DNA of 64,000 nucleotides. Source: Adiantum capillus-veneris. Its lineage: Eukaryota > Streptophyta > Polypodiopsida > Polypodiales > Pteridaceae. The DNA lies in contig CM043944.1 of NCBI GenBank assembly GCA_014529385.2, positions 62,400,248 through 62,464,247 on the forward strand. The letters are read 5' to 3'. Under the pieces are notes generated by a model. That model was not told the origin of the DNA and did not search any database. It saw nothing but the letters and a program-made list of their open reading frames with translations. This document shows positions 34,758 through 46,775 of this stretch, piece by piece. The position numbers and the translations under genes were made by a program. Numbering within the stretch: position 1 is the first letter of the stretch; the number at the start of each line of letters is the position of its first letter.

Positions 34758-34973
34758 ATGGATAATAACAATAGACCAGAAGTCTTTCCTTTTTTTTTCT
34801 TGCAACACATGCATGTAAACGTGTACATTGATAGGAATATATTCTACCAACAAAAGATTGTTTTCCTGTTTGGAGCAGAGATGCTTGATGAAATCCTTAG
34901 ATCCCCACGTCCCATCATCTTACCCATTCTTGATTACTACCACTCTTTTGATGTAAGCATCTTTCTATTCTAG
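34758..34973 (+). CDS. GYP-D leader ORF, 71 aa, conserved, unknown function
   Basis: The ATG at 34758 opens 71 codons ending in TAG at 34971-34973, 119 nt before the gag ATG (35093). It aligns gap-free over 70 residues to the GYP-B leader protein (about 31 identical), with blocks 'QQKIVFLFG', 'LDEILRSPRP' and 'SFDVSIF'. The frame is intact although gag and pol of this copy are full of stops and shifts. No known domain is recognised. The C-terminal two thirds are rich in Ile, Leu, Val and Phe. Confidence 0.8.
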   Translation: MDNNNRPEVFPFFFLQHMHVNVYIDRNIFYQQKIVFLFGAEMLDEILRSPRPIILPILDYYHSFDVSIFLF

Positions 34974-35092
34974 CCTTGTGATCTTCTTAGCTCTTGCTCA
35001 AGTTTTCCACACATGTATAAACCTTTATGAATCACTAAGTCACTCCAACAAGAAAAAAAAACTTGTGATTGTCTGTTCATTGATTTACTACC

Positions 35093-38000
35093 ATGTCAAG
35101 TGTCTCTTTTCCCGCATTCAGTGGCAAGAAGGGAGAAGACATCACCATTGATTTTTTAGATAACTTTGACATCGCTTGTGTGGTTTTCAACAAGGATGAA
35201 GATGCCTCACGACTACGAATATTTCCTCTACTAATGAAAGTAGAGGAAAAATCTTGGTACAATGCTTTGCCCCAAGCTACCAAGGATGCATGGGACTTAC
35301 TGCGTGTTGCATTCGTGAAGAAGTTTGGTGGAGGAACAACCTCATAAAAGTTATGGTAGCTACTAACAACAGGGAGATCTGCTAGAGTATGCCACTTACA
35401 AATCCAAGTTTGTGGATTTGTGAGAGTGATGGGTTGCCTCACTAGAGGAAGGTGAAGGAGCACCTAATTTCTTGAAGAAGGACCATTTTATTGTTGGCTT
35501 GTGTTCACCACTTAAGGATAAGGTGAAGGGAAGAGTCCCTGCAACGTATGAGTTGGTAGTGGAAGTAGCTTGCCTTAAAGACAAGAAGCTGCACATGCAA
35601 GCAAGAGTCAATGAGTCAGAGGAATCAATCTCAGCCCGACTAACCCCAGAATCAAAACAGACGCTCAGAGGACCCAACCACAAGTGATATCAAAAGAGTA
35701 GCAAGACCTGTTGAGCTGCATCACTACTCAACTGGAGAATCTATCTGTGCATTTAATGCAGCAAGGGCATGCACACGACCGCAAATCAAAAGCAAGGGAG
35801 AGAACAACAAAGGAAAAACGAAGAATACCACTGCTACAATTGTGGGGAGGATGGCCATGGCATGTATTACTGCCCACACCCAAGGAGGCAAAATTTCAAC
35901 AGAGGAGCAAGACAAAACCAGGTTTCACCAACGAGAGCAAGACCACCACCATCGAGGGAGCCACAACAAGCACCACCCATGAAAATCCTACAACCACCCA
36001 TTCAACCACATCCACCACCACCACAACCTCTCATTTCACCCTTACCCCCACCAGTCGTCGACAACCAAGCGGTAAGTGTCATTAGTCTTGAAGGTAAGGG
36101 AAAGGAGAAAGTGGAGGAGGATAACAAGGGAGTGGCAAAAGGTAAGACCAAGGTTAAAGGAGTAGATTCCATGGGGGTAAAGTGCACTAGGCACAATGAA
36201 TCTTCCCAAAAGAAATAAAACTAAAGGGGAATCTAGCAAAAAGCTGTCCAAGTCGCGACGTAGAATTGACATTGTAGATTTATTTTTGGATGAATGTTCT
36301 AAACCATATGATTTGGTTCAAGATGTTTCTGTGCAGGGCCCAAAAATCACCTGGCCCCAGTTACTCCACCTAGCACCTAGGGTGAGGAGACAATGGACAA
36401 AGATGGTTAGCACAAGACAACTAGCCAAAGATAGCTGGGGCTATCTCTGGGAGGAATCTAGATGACATACTACCAGTAATAGATGCTCACATCAAAGGGC
36501 ATCACATCTCCAATATCTACATCAATGGTGGCGCACAAATATGTATCATGAGTGAAAAAATGATGCACTATTTGGGTTTAGAGGTGAGTAGGCCGGTACC
36601 ATGCCGAGCCAAAATGACAAATAATGTAAAAGTTCAATGTGTTGGTGTTATAAATGCAGTTAGGATAAAGGTGTTCAACACCGAGGTAGGTGTGGACATC
36701 TTTGTCATGCCACACAAAGGGGAGAGCTATCCTATCATTCTAGGGAGGCCTTGTCTTATGGCTATGAGAGCTAAGCAAGACTGGGCCACCGGCATAATCC
36801 AAATGAAGGATGCCAAAGGTAAGCCAATACTTTATGACATGAAGACAGGCCGACAATGCAACATGGATCTAGAAACCTCTGGGGATGAGTTTTCTAGTAG
36901 TGACTCTTCAAAACACCTCAGAGGAGGAATCAATAGTGACTAAAGAAAGTGACAGTAGCATTGAAGTGATGGGGGTCATTCTCAAGGACCCTAAGAAGAT
37001 GGAGCAACCTAATGCATCATCATCAAACCAAGGGGAGACACCATATATACAACCTCTGGCAGAAGCAAGTAAGCTACATCGAATTCTCTCTAGTGAGTTG
37101 TGTGGGAAGGAGCGTGAAGATAATTTTCGATGCTAGGTAGTTTTACCACATTGTTCATTGATGAATATGATAAAATCACTGGCATCACAGTAGTTCAGCA
37201 TCACATTAAGCTCAAGGAGGGAAGTAAACATGTAGTACAGAAGCTCATGCGGCTAGGAGTAATTCAACAAGAGGCCTTGCTCAAAGAGGTAAGGAAACTA
37301 CCACAAGCAGGTTTAATCTATCGTCTTGAAGACTCAGAGTGGGTCTCTCCAGTGGTAGTCACACCAAAGAAGAATGGTAAGTGGAGGGTTTGTGTTGATT
37401 ACAAGCCCCTTAATGCAACCACAAAGAGTGACCATTTTCCTTTTCCTTTTCAAGATGAATTCTCAATGATGTAGTAGGACATGCGTGCCACACGGTGTGT
37501 GATGGATACTCACCTTTCTTCCAAATTAGCATCGCTGAGAAGAAGATCAAAAGAAGACAACTTTCATCACACCATGGGGATGTTTTGCTTACAGAGTTAT
37601 GCCTTTTGGTCTCACCAATGCTCTAGCCACTTTTCAGCGCTATGTGATATTTGTTTTTCAACTATTCTTTGAAAAATCAATCCGTGTTTTTATTCATGAC
37701 TTTTGTATCTATAACTCCCACTCTCTTCATTTGGAGAAAGTTTATGAAGGTCTAGCCAAGTTGCAATCTTTGGGTGGCCAACTCAACGTGGAGAAATGCC
37801 ACATTGGTGAAAGCCAAGTTACTCTTCTTGGCCATGTGGTCTTTGCCAAGGGCATTGAAGCTGAGCCAAGCAAGGCTCAAGCCTTGGTGGCTTTGACCTC
37901 TCCCACCACAACAAAGCAATTGGTCTCTTTTCTTCAAAAGGTAAGGTATTTGAGTAGGTTCATTCACCTACTCTCTCAAGTGGTTCTCCCTTTACAACAA

Positions 38001-40347
38001 GTTACCCATCAAGAGATCTTCACTTGGAGTGAAGAAAATGAACAATAGTTCAATGAGGTAAAACAAATTCTAGCCTCAGTTCCCACCATTGCACCTCCAA
38101 AGTGGGACGAGCCGTTTTATGTAAACCCTAGTGTAGGCAATGACACACTTCGGAAAATATTTATGCAAAATGATCCTCAAGCTTCTTTCATGCGTCCTAT
38201 CTACTTCTCTAGTCGCATGATGACTCCATCAAAAAAGGGATACATAGTAGTGGAGCACATGGTGCTTGCATTAATGTTTGCCACTACCAAATTTCGATCT
38301 TATTTACTATCTAGACCATTCATAATTTTAACAATGGAAGAAGTATTTCCTTATGTAATGCAGCACATGGATGTTTCTTCTAGGATTTCCAAATGGCTCA
38401 CAAGGTTGCAAGAGTTTGAATACACAATGCAAGTGGAGAGCTCCACAAGAGCTAGTCTAGGAGGCATTCTCACTCATCGCCACTATGAAAAGAAGCTAAA
38501 AATCAGACAAATGACATGGAAGTAACACCTATGTTGGAAGTCCCTAAGATAGAGAGGGCTCGCTCTCTTTTCTTTGATGGAGCCTATAAAAGGACAATGG
38601 GAAAAGCTGCAGTAGGCATTGTCGTCTTCAACGAGCAAGGGGAAAAGGTATTCTCCATTTGGCATCTCTTGGATTTCCACTCCAGCAATGAAGCAGAATA
38701 TGTAGCCTTAACTCTTGGGTTAGAATGGTGTGTGACACAAGGTATTCAACGGTTAAATGTATTTGGTGATGCCATGATTTTAATAAAACAAATACAAGGA
38801 ACTTGGGCTTGTAAAATTCATAGCTTGCTAGGCTATTTGCACCAAGTTAAGAAACTTTCAGGGAAGTTTCAAGCTATACAATTACATCATGTCCCTCGAG
38901 CGAAAAATCAAGAAGTAGATGCTCTAGCTAGAGAGAAGCTACAAGATGTTCCACTGGTGGGTGCTATCAAGTTGAAGCTGCCTCTCTTCCAAGGTAGCGA
39001 TGCTATGCTTGACATCATGAGTTCCCTAGACACAATAGAGTGTCCTAGAGATCTTACCAAGGGCCAAAAGCAGTGGCTTGTGCGCGCAAGGCAACAAAAT
39101 ACCTCCTTATCAATGATGACCTCTAATGCAAGCGTAAGGATGAAATTCTTAGGCGTGTACCTCTCTCTAGAGAAATCACCGAAATCATTTCAAGTTTCAT
39201 GATGGTATTTGTGGAGGGCACTTTGCACTTGACATCACCAGTAAGAAGGTTCTACAAGCCGGGTTTGTGTGGCCTAGTTTACAGAGAAATGTGCATCACT
39301 GGTGCAAAACATGCAAAGAGTGTCAGAAGGCAAGGGATAGGAGGATCACATATGAGCCATAAACTCCTATAATCTCGTATGGACCGTTTGAGAAATGGGA
39401 AATTGATGCCATTGGGCCTTTGCCAAGGAGCCAATCATGTAAATTGTATATCATCATGGGCGTGGACTACATGACCAGGTGGACTGAAGTAGTTGCTACA
39501 ACCCAGACTACGTGGCTAAGTTTGTATTTGAAAACATTTGTTGCCGTTTTGACACCTCTCTTGAAATAATTTTTGACAAAGGACCAGGTTTTAGAGGAGA
39601 GCTGATGGAGAAGCTGGGTATCTCAACGACGACACTCAACTCCCTACTACCCACAATGCAACGGTTTGGTGGAAATGATAAATGGTATTATTTGCAAGAC
39701 CATCACTAAATAGGTAAACAATCACAAAAGTAATTGGGACAAGCATCTTATGACTGCACTTTAGGCTTATCGCACTTCATTTTGCACATCCCTTGGGTTC
39801 ACACCATATCACTTGGTGTATGTGAAGGAGGCCATTTTACCCATTGAAGTACAATTGGCTAGTCTCGGAGTGCTAACTAAGCAGATGGAACGCCCTAATT
39901 ATCATATTGAAAACCACATTCTTAATTTGAAGAGGCTTCAACTAAAAAGAGAAGATGCTATCAACTATTATGCAGCACAGGTAGAGCAATATCAACTTAC
40001 CTACAACAAGGGACTTAGAACAAAAGGTCTCAAGAAAGGTATGTTGGTTCTAAGGTATGATAACAGGTTTGACACTAGGAAGGATAAGAAGTTTTCACTC
40101 AGATGGAAGGGGCCATTTGTCATTAGAAAGCGCTACAACAATGTGATTTACCGATTGATGGATGCAGATGGTAGGCTCCATAAAACACGTGTCAATGAAT
40201 GGAGGCTCAAGCAGTACTTTTTAAGGTTTGATCAAGCACCTATGATGGAAATCCCTGAGGAGGGGAACTCCTCCTTAGGGAAATCCCTGAGGAGGGGGAC
40301 TCCTCCACCTCAACTAAAAAAAATCAAGTACAGAGCTAGAGGCTTGA
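35093..40347 (+). pseudogene. GYP-D copy 2: gag-pro-pol, many lesions
   Basis: Gag starts at 35093 ('MSSVSFPAFSGKKGED', like GYP-A), with a stop by 35345. The CCHC knuckle ('CYNCGEDGHGMYYC', 35839-35880) and a proline-rich linker follow. The protease site reads 'INGGAQ' (about 36522-36540), with Asn for the catalytic Asp. RT follows with 'IHDFC' at 37692-37706 (first catalytic Asp lost), then both RNase H domains, a TAA at 39124-39126 in the same place as copy 1, and integrase with a deletion near 39510-39640. The end matches GYP-A ('LRFDQAP'), then a small 'GDSS'-type duplication near 40250-40310. Confidence 0.88.
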
Positions 40348-40375
40348 ATGCCTCTAGTTTTAGGGGAAGGGATAA

Positions 40376-41239
40376 TGAGGGCTGCTTTTCAAATTTTGGA
40401 CCACCTCTCTCTTGGTATCACAGATGGCAAGGCTTCGCGGCTTCGCGGCTTCGCGGCTTCGCGGCTTCGCGGAGGAGGAGGGACCTGATGCATTAAATCT
40501 ATGTTTATACTTTGTATATAGCTATGATTTTGACACATTTGGATCTTGGAAATAAGGAGAGGTAGGAACAAACCCTATGAGAAAGAAAAATTTCACTGGA
40601 TGTTGATACGCTCCGAATGTCACTACCTAACGGTCACTATAGGTGAAGAGTAAAAGTCAATAGTGAAAGGGAGGAGCATCTTATGCATTATGGAGTTGGA
40701 GTTAGCAAAATATTATCAAATTCAAGCATAATTCACTTGTGGACACAAGGCTTGCACATGGAGTAAAGAGGGGACCACCTGGAAGACTTTTGGAAGGGAA
40801 AAGATGGACACATATTTTTATGGGATTTTTCTCTATTTTTTTCTTTCCAAATTGGAAAAAATTTTCAATAGCAAGGTTGTAGGCGTTGAGCTGATCTTTT
40901 TGTCCCTATTTTTTTAATAATTTTTGGAGCTATGGTTTGGGAGATACGGCCAAAATAGTGGAGCCTATCTGTTCACATGGGAAGAAGTCATGGTTACTCA
41001 ACTACACACACATAATTTCTTAAATGTTTCTCTCCATTATTGCTTGATTTTCTCTTGTTTTATCAAGATTATCTCAAAGATTATAAGAAGATCTTGGATT
41101 CAAGCTATGGAAGGAGGCATGGGGACAAAGCTCGCCATGATGAAGGAGATTAAGAGGAAATTGGTCAATAAGCGGTGCACACGAAGCTCTTTCATGGGTG
41201 GATGCCTCTAACTGAGGTTACTTTGTAATAACTCCTCTT
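40376..41239 (+). repeat. Truncated 3' LTR of GYP-D copy 2
   Basis: It matches 33540-34400 and stops after 'aactcctctt', before the TATA box, where COP3 RT sequence starts. It has an 8-bp tandem repeat CTTCGCGG five times at 40433-40472. The other LTR has about two units at the same place. Confidence 0.88.
40433..40472. repeat. (CTTCGCGG)5 minisatellite
   Basis: Five perfect 8-bp units in the truncated LTR, against a degenerate pair in the partner LTR near 33601-33616. Confidence 0.95.
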
Positions 41240-44200
41240 AGCACGAGGAGATTGCTTCAACCCATACAAAGCCTTCTTACATTTGCACACTTTGTCCTCT
41301 TGTTCTTTTATGACAAAACCGTGAGGCTGTGTTACATAAACTTCCTCAAATATGTCACCATTCAAGAAAGCAGTAACAATATCTGATTGATGTACATCCC
41401 AATCAAAATGAGCTGCCAATGTACATAGAAAACGCACAGTAGTCATACGACAAGTGGGAGCAAAAGTCTCCATAATCAATGGCTTTTTGCTGTGCATAAC
41501 CCTTTGCAACAAGTCAAGCCTTATGGCGATCGATCTCACCATCCAGCTTGCGTTTCAACTTATAAACCCACTTTGTACCAATGGACTTTTTGCCAGGAGG
41601 CAAATCACATAAAGTCCATGTGTCATTTTCTATATGTGCATCATATTCTGATTGCATGGCAGCCATCCAATTTTTTGAATTCTGTGCTTCATCAAAAGAG
41701 AGAGGCTCCCCAACATCATGTAAACTAGACACAGCCAAAGCATAACAATCTGATGCATAAGATGTATGGAGAGAGCTTGAACGAGTACGAATAGACAAAG
41801 GTGCATCCAATTTACTGTCACGCAAAGTGTGCACCAGCCATTTTGGCATACCTCTAGCTTGCTCATTTTCAACCCTTTCCTCATCAAGTACATCGTGTAC
41901 ATCTACATCAGTAATAGGCTGATCTGTAACATTTTCAGAAACCCCCATAGGCTGTACATTTGCCTCATTGGAACTTACATTCGTATTTCCACCACTGAAA
42001 AGAGGCAACAAAGTGTCATAAATGTCATGTGAGCTTACATTACTGTCTCTAGTACATGACAACAAGGGCTGAACAGAATCTTCCAGAAACACTACATACC
42101 GAGAAACCAGAATACGTTTTGTTTGCGCATGATACAATCTGTAACCTTTGCTTTCAGCACTATAACCAACAAAAATACATTTGATAGTTTTGCGTTGCAC
42201 TTGTGGCACCAAAGCATATGCCAAACAATCAAAAACACGCATGTGCTCAATAGAAGGCTTTCTATCATGCCATGCTTCATATGGAGTAATAGACTGCAAA
42301 GCTTTCGTAGGACACCTGTTAAGTACATAAGTGGCACACATGATGGCCTCAAGCCAAAAAGAATGCGGAAAAGCTTGACTTTTGACCATACATCGTGCCA
42401 TTTCCGTCAGTGACCTGTTTTTCCTCTGAGCAACACCATTTTGTTGAGGTGTATAAGGCACTGTACATTGGTGTTTTATCCCACGACTAGCCAAAAATGC
42501 ATTAAATTCATGAGACATATACTCTCCCCCTCGATCGGAACGGAGGGTGCCCATAGAACATTCTGAGACATTTTCAACCATAGCCAGAAATTGTTTGAAG
42601 CACATAAAAACTTCGGACTTTGCTTTAAGCGGAAATACCCATGCATGCCTGGAGTAATCATCAATGAAAGTCACGAAGTACAGGTAATTGCCCAAGGACG
42701 GAGTTTGCATGGGCCCACAAACATCACTATGTAGAAGCTGCAACGTGCATGTGGCCCGAATTGAACCATCCTTTGGAAACTTAGAACGCTACATCTTACC
42801 CAAAATACAGCCTTCACAAACATGTTTGGCAGGTGCTTCAAGAGGCGGCAAAGAAGCAACCATATCAGATTTCTGCAAATGTAGCAAATTGGCAAAATTC
42901 AGATGACCAAAGCGTGCATGCCAAAGTTTTGCATCTGAAATAGCCCTTCAATCTGCAACAGCATTTGCAAAATGTTTTCCACACTTGTCATACAAATTGA
43001 GCTTATACAACCCACACCACAAAAGGCCAGATGCAACAATTTCATCACCAAAACTGAGATCATGAACTGTACATCTGTCATCCACAAATTTGACTACAAG
43101 TCCAAGTCTAGCAAGTGCGGATACAGACAAGAGATTCTTCTTGATCCCAGGTACATAAAGTGCATCAACAAGTGTGAAAGAACTTCCATTAGCAGGACAG
43201 TAAGCACAATCTTTCCAACTCCCTGAACTTGATAAGAGGCATTGTTGGCACAAGTGACTGAATTCCCATGATGGACAGACTTGAGAGAGGTAAACAATTC
43301 ACGATGTGAGGTAATGTTCTTTGTAGCACCACTGTCAAAATACCACACATGTGAATCTGCAGCAGCTGAAAAGCATGCATTATGGACAGCAGGATTGTAA
43401 GTGCACTCTACGCTAAAAGCCCATTCTGCATCAACATCAGCATTACAGTCTCCTTTCACAGAAGACTCAACAACGGCTGCATTTGTAGTGGAACCAGCAT
43501 TTGCAGTGGAACCACCCTCTTTCTTCTTAGACTCTTTGGTCTTCAGCTTAGGACACGACTTGATCAAGTGATTATTAGCTTTACAATAATGGCAACACAT
43601 CTTCTTTTTGCCCTTGTTACCAGAATTGCCCAACAAAGTGATGCCAGCAGAAGCATTAAGAACAAAAGTTTTGCCACTTGCAATAGAGCCATAAGAAGTG
43701 GCTGCATTGTTGTTACCACCCTTTCTTTGAGAAGAAATAAAAGCTTGTTCAACTGCACGTTGTCTAGTCCTGTTTTTTCTGGAAAGTGACTCTTGCAACA
43801 ACAATGTGCATAATGCATCAAACTTGACAACTTCTGGATTTCCTTGGGTCATAAGTCTCCAAGTACTAGCAAAAGTCTAGTAAGAATCTGGTAAGGCATC
43901 AAGAACAGTCTGCACAAGGGAACTGTCTGAAATGACTTCTCCTACAGAAATAAGTTGCTCATTGATATCCTTGACACTAGCAAGGAAAGTGTCCATATCA
44001 TCTTCCTCATGCATAATCTTCGACTCCAGCTCTTTACGCAGCAAAGCAATTTTAGTCTCATTGCGACTTGCATAAAGACCAGCGAAAATATCCCAAGCCT
44101 GTTTTGCAGATTTTGCTGAACGGATGTCAGGAACAATGGTGCGCTTCACAGAAAATGCAATCAATGCATGAGCCTGCGCATCCTTAACATCCCAACGAGC

Positions 44201-44442
44201 TTGTTCTGCAGTAGGCAAAAAAACTCTAACAGCATCAATCCTTGCAGTAAGACCTGCAACATCCTCAACATCGCCTACATCCTCAGAACCAGGACGTGCA
44301 TCAATGCCCTGCACAATGTCCAGACGCCCTTTGACACAAGAACATGTTGCATCATATAAGCCCACATAGGGTAGTTGTACCCATCCAACTTGTCCTCAAT
44401 AGCAAACATCTTGAGCACATTTGTGTTGTTGTTGTCAGCCAT
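41240..44442 (-). pseudogene. COP3 gag-pol, 3' truncated and frameshifted
   Basis: The gag ATG is at 44442. Gag (43877-44442), a CCHC region ('CHYCKANNHLIKSC'), protease ('WYFDSGATKNITS'), integrase and the RT start ('NDTWTLCDLPPGKK') are present. The frame breaks after gag (TAG near 43877), near 43200 and near 42760. The longest intact piece is 41514-42743 (integrase to RT). The third catalytic integrase residue is Gln ('VAQRKN', codon 42426-42428). RT stops at 'LYGLKQSPRA', before its catalytic YVDD box. Confidence 0.9.
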
Positions 44443-44750
44443 GGTAAATGCTGCACCTGATGTGAAAACTGCCCTAAAATAGGAGAAACGGAGCGGGAAC
44501 AGCACGTGCTATATAGCACAAACCGTAGAAGACTATAAGGCACATGTTATGTAGAAAACAGCCCTGATAGTTAGAAACTCTGCACAAAATTACGAAATAG
44601 CCTGTGCAGCACTGCCTGTAGTGGAAACCAAGAGACCGAAATGAGCCCGAATCAAAAATTTGAGCAAAAGCTTGCCAAAGCTCACTGAAACCGGAGAAAG
44701 TGAGTAGGCGTGTGCTGGAGCATCTGGCGACTAAGCCCGGGAGGACGTGA

Positions 44751-44765
44751 CCTGCTCTGATACCA
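44751..44765 (-). promoter_or_regulatory. Primer binding site of COP3
   Basis: The minus strand reads TGGTATCAGAGCAGG, identical to COP2, two nt from the LTR. Confidence 0.92.
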
Positions 44766-44767
44766 AT

Positions 44768-44994
44768 TGTTGGAATTAGGGTTGTAGAGAAATGCACACA
44801 GCTTGGAGAAGACGAAGGAAGCTCAAGGCACACAATAGAGTGTGTTACATAGTGTGTGCAATGGAAAGATGGATAGTCCTAGAGTGATGGGCGTATATAC
44901 AATGCCCGAGGGAAAAAACCTCCTAAAGAGGGAAAAAATGCCTCGACGGTCCTAGTGTGTTCACACACATCACTACCACATGTATATCGTAATA
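44768..44994 (-). repeat. 5' LTR of COP3
   Basis: 227 bp, the same length as the COP2 5' LTR if it ends at 44994. On the plus strand the outer tip reads TATATCGTAATA where COP2 predicts TATATGGTAACA, so the terminal dinucleotide is mutated (TG to TA in element orientation). Confidence 0.8.
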
Positions 44995-45427
44995 GAAGCT
45001 AGAGATGAATTTTGGGCCTCCATCAGAAACTATGTCATATGGTAATCCGTGATAACGATAGATATGTTGTAGAAAGATTTTGGCCGTACCTTCTCCGATG
45101 ACCGTTTTAGTGGTTGGAATGAAGTGTGCAATCTTTGTAAACCGATCCACGACCACTAAAATGGAGTCAAATCCTTGTAACAAGGGTAGATCTACAATGA
45201 AATCCATGGAGATGGATGACCATGGCTTGCTTCGAATGGGCAAGGGATGGAGTAACCCATGAGGACGATGATGAGAGGCCTTTGATCTATTGCAAGTGTC
45301 ACAAGTGCCTACATACTCCTTGAGAAGCTTCCACATTGGAGGCCAACAAAGTCATGAGATAGAAGCTCAATTTTCTTATTAACCCCAAAATGCCTTGCTG
45401 ATGGAAGATTATGCCTTTGCTAAAGTA
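44995..45427 (-). pseudogene. Chromovirus-like gypsy integrase fragment
   Basis: The minus strand encodes an integrase zinc finger remnant ('[16 protein letters not shown]', then 'CDTCNRSK') and the core: '[13 protein letters not shown]', '[16 protein letters not shown]' and '[15 protein letters not shown]'. The wording is typical of chromoviral gypsy pol and unlike the three Tat-like families here. It is cut on the left by COP3 and on the right by a copia LTR scrap. Confidence 0.85.
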
Positions 45428-45554
45428 CCATCACTCTAGGGCTATCTTATCTTTCCATTGCACACTAAGTAAGACTACTCTCTTTCATGTTCTGTCAAGC
45501 TTCCTTCATCTTCTCCAAGCTGTGTGTATATCCTTATAACCCTATTTCCAACAG
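45428..45554 (+). repeat. Copia LTR fragment (3' half, plus orientation)
   Basis: It matches the second half of the COP2 LTR ('ccatcactctagggctatc' ... 'tttccaaca') with about 15 differences and small indels. No PBS follows, so it is probably the outer end of a lost element. Confidence 0.8.
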
Positions 45555-45945
45555 AGCTTGTGCATGAACCTATTGCCTTGAGATTTTGCTCCAAGACCTA
45601 ACAAGAACTCGGTGCCCCTTATAAGTCGTCCTTCACACCATCGCAAAGTAGCCAAAAATTCAAGGTCTTTAAGTGTTCAACTCAAAATAAAAAATAAAAA
45701 CTGCCTCAATAAGATTTCAAACACCCTTCAGAAACCAAAGGCATTAGTACAATGTTGCATTGTGCATCTAAAGCCCATCAAAGGACAAAATAATTTCAAA
45801 GGTTCTAGCTTGACTTAATAATTAGGTTATCCCCTCAATTGTCAGCAAAACCATTTTGCATGCACTATTTAAGCTATTAGGCTTTTCCATCACCCCAAAG
45901 TTGTCAAAAGGGATAATAAACTACCAAATTGTTTGGTAAGACCGC
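45555..45945. other. No gene seen
   Basis: AT-rich with short broken frames. Nothing recognisable. Confidence 0.4.
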
Positions 45946-46775
45946 TCTACACATAATGTCCACCAAAAAAATTGACAAGTTCAATGGCATTGGATTTCAC
46001 ACCTGTTAGACAAAGGTAAAGAGTTTCTCATGAAAAAAAACCTTTGGAGTTTTACAACAGTCAAATCAGGCATTTACTGCTCAACCTATGGTTGATATAG
46101 TTCTCTTCGTAGTTTTAGACTTCCATGAGCATGGAAATTTGATGTGAATGTAGTTAATGTTGTACTTGGCACTACTTTGGGTGATATGTGAGCCAAGTGT
46201 CGAGATTGGCATGCTTTGGTTCATAGATACGCCACGTATATGGTATTTTAAAAGTACAAACTCAAGGAGATTTCTTGTGTTGATAATGTTTTGGTTAATA
46301 CGTATGCTAAATGTGGTGTTCTTCAAAATGCTTTGATTTATATGCATGCTGAGAGTGTCAAGCTTGGACTACTTTGGTTGATAGATGTGTCAAATGCAGT
46401 GCATTTTCCAAATCAAAAGGAGGTTCTTGGTCAAAACTTGATCAATATGTATGCACAAATGTGTGCGCGGTAATATTTTGGTTGATAAGTATACTTGTTA
46501 TGATGCTTCAAAAAGCATATAAGTGCTTGAGGAGGTTGTAGTCCGAAATACTTTATTGTAGTGCATTGATTGTGGAAAATGCCCATATGGTCCTGCTCAC
46601 AATGGTTAGTGGATAAATATACCAAACATGGTTCCCATAGGAAAGCAAATAACATTTTGATGGGCTTCCTATTTGGAATGGCACCCAAGAAGAGGCTAGG
46701 ACCCAAAAAGTGACCGCTCAAACAATGGCCACCCAAGGCAGGGGTTAATGAGTGGAAAATAAGAGAAAAATAGGG
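45946..46775 (+). pseudogene. PPR-like pseudogene, copy 1
   Basis: The clearest stretch (46280-46470) reads 'VDNVLVNTYAKCGVLQNA' and 'GQNLINMYAQM', the 'V.N.L..MYAKCG.L..A' signature of plant pentatricopeptide-repeat proteins. Frames are broken and the usual 'RDVVSWN' partner motif is worn away here. It is a diverged duplicate of 52657-53665. In intact genes such proteins bind organellar RNA (established knowledge), but this copy cannot be functional. Confidence 0.65.

Larger units (their letters stand above)
29755..41239 (+). mobile_element. GYP-D: tandem gypsy array (partial copy, LTR, copy, partial LTR)
   Basis: Two internal regions of one gypsy family lie head to tail with a single LTR between them (33540-34611). 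The first lacks its 5' part (it starts inside the protease region). The second is near full length but its 3' LTR is cut at 41239. The outer joins are to truncated copia elements on both sides, with no target duplication. Both copies are multiply broken and share lesions. Family likeness is to GYP-A, including the two RNase H domains. Confidence 0.88.
41240..44994 (-). mobile_element. COP3: truncated Ty1/copia element
   Basis: Reading right to left: 5' LTR 44768-44994, PBS 44751-44765, gag from 44442, protease, integrase and the first part of RT, ending at 41240 against the GYP-D LTR. The 3' half of RT, RNase H and the 3' LTR are missing. It belongs to the COP1/COP2 family. On its right it abuts a chromovirus fragment. 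Confidence 0.9.
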
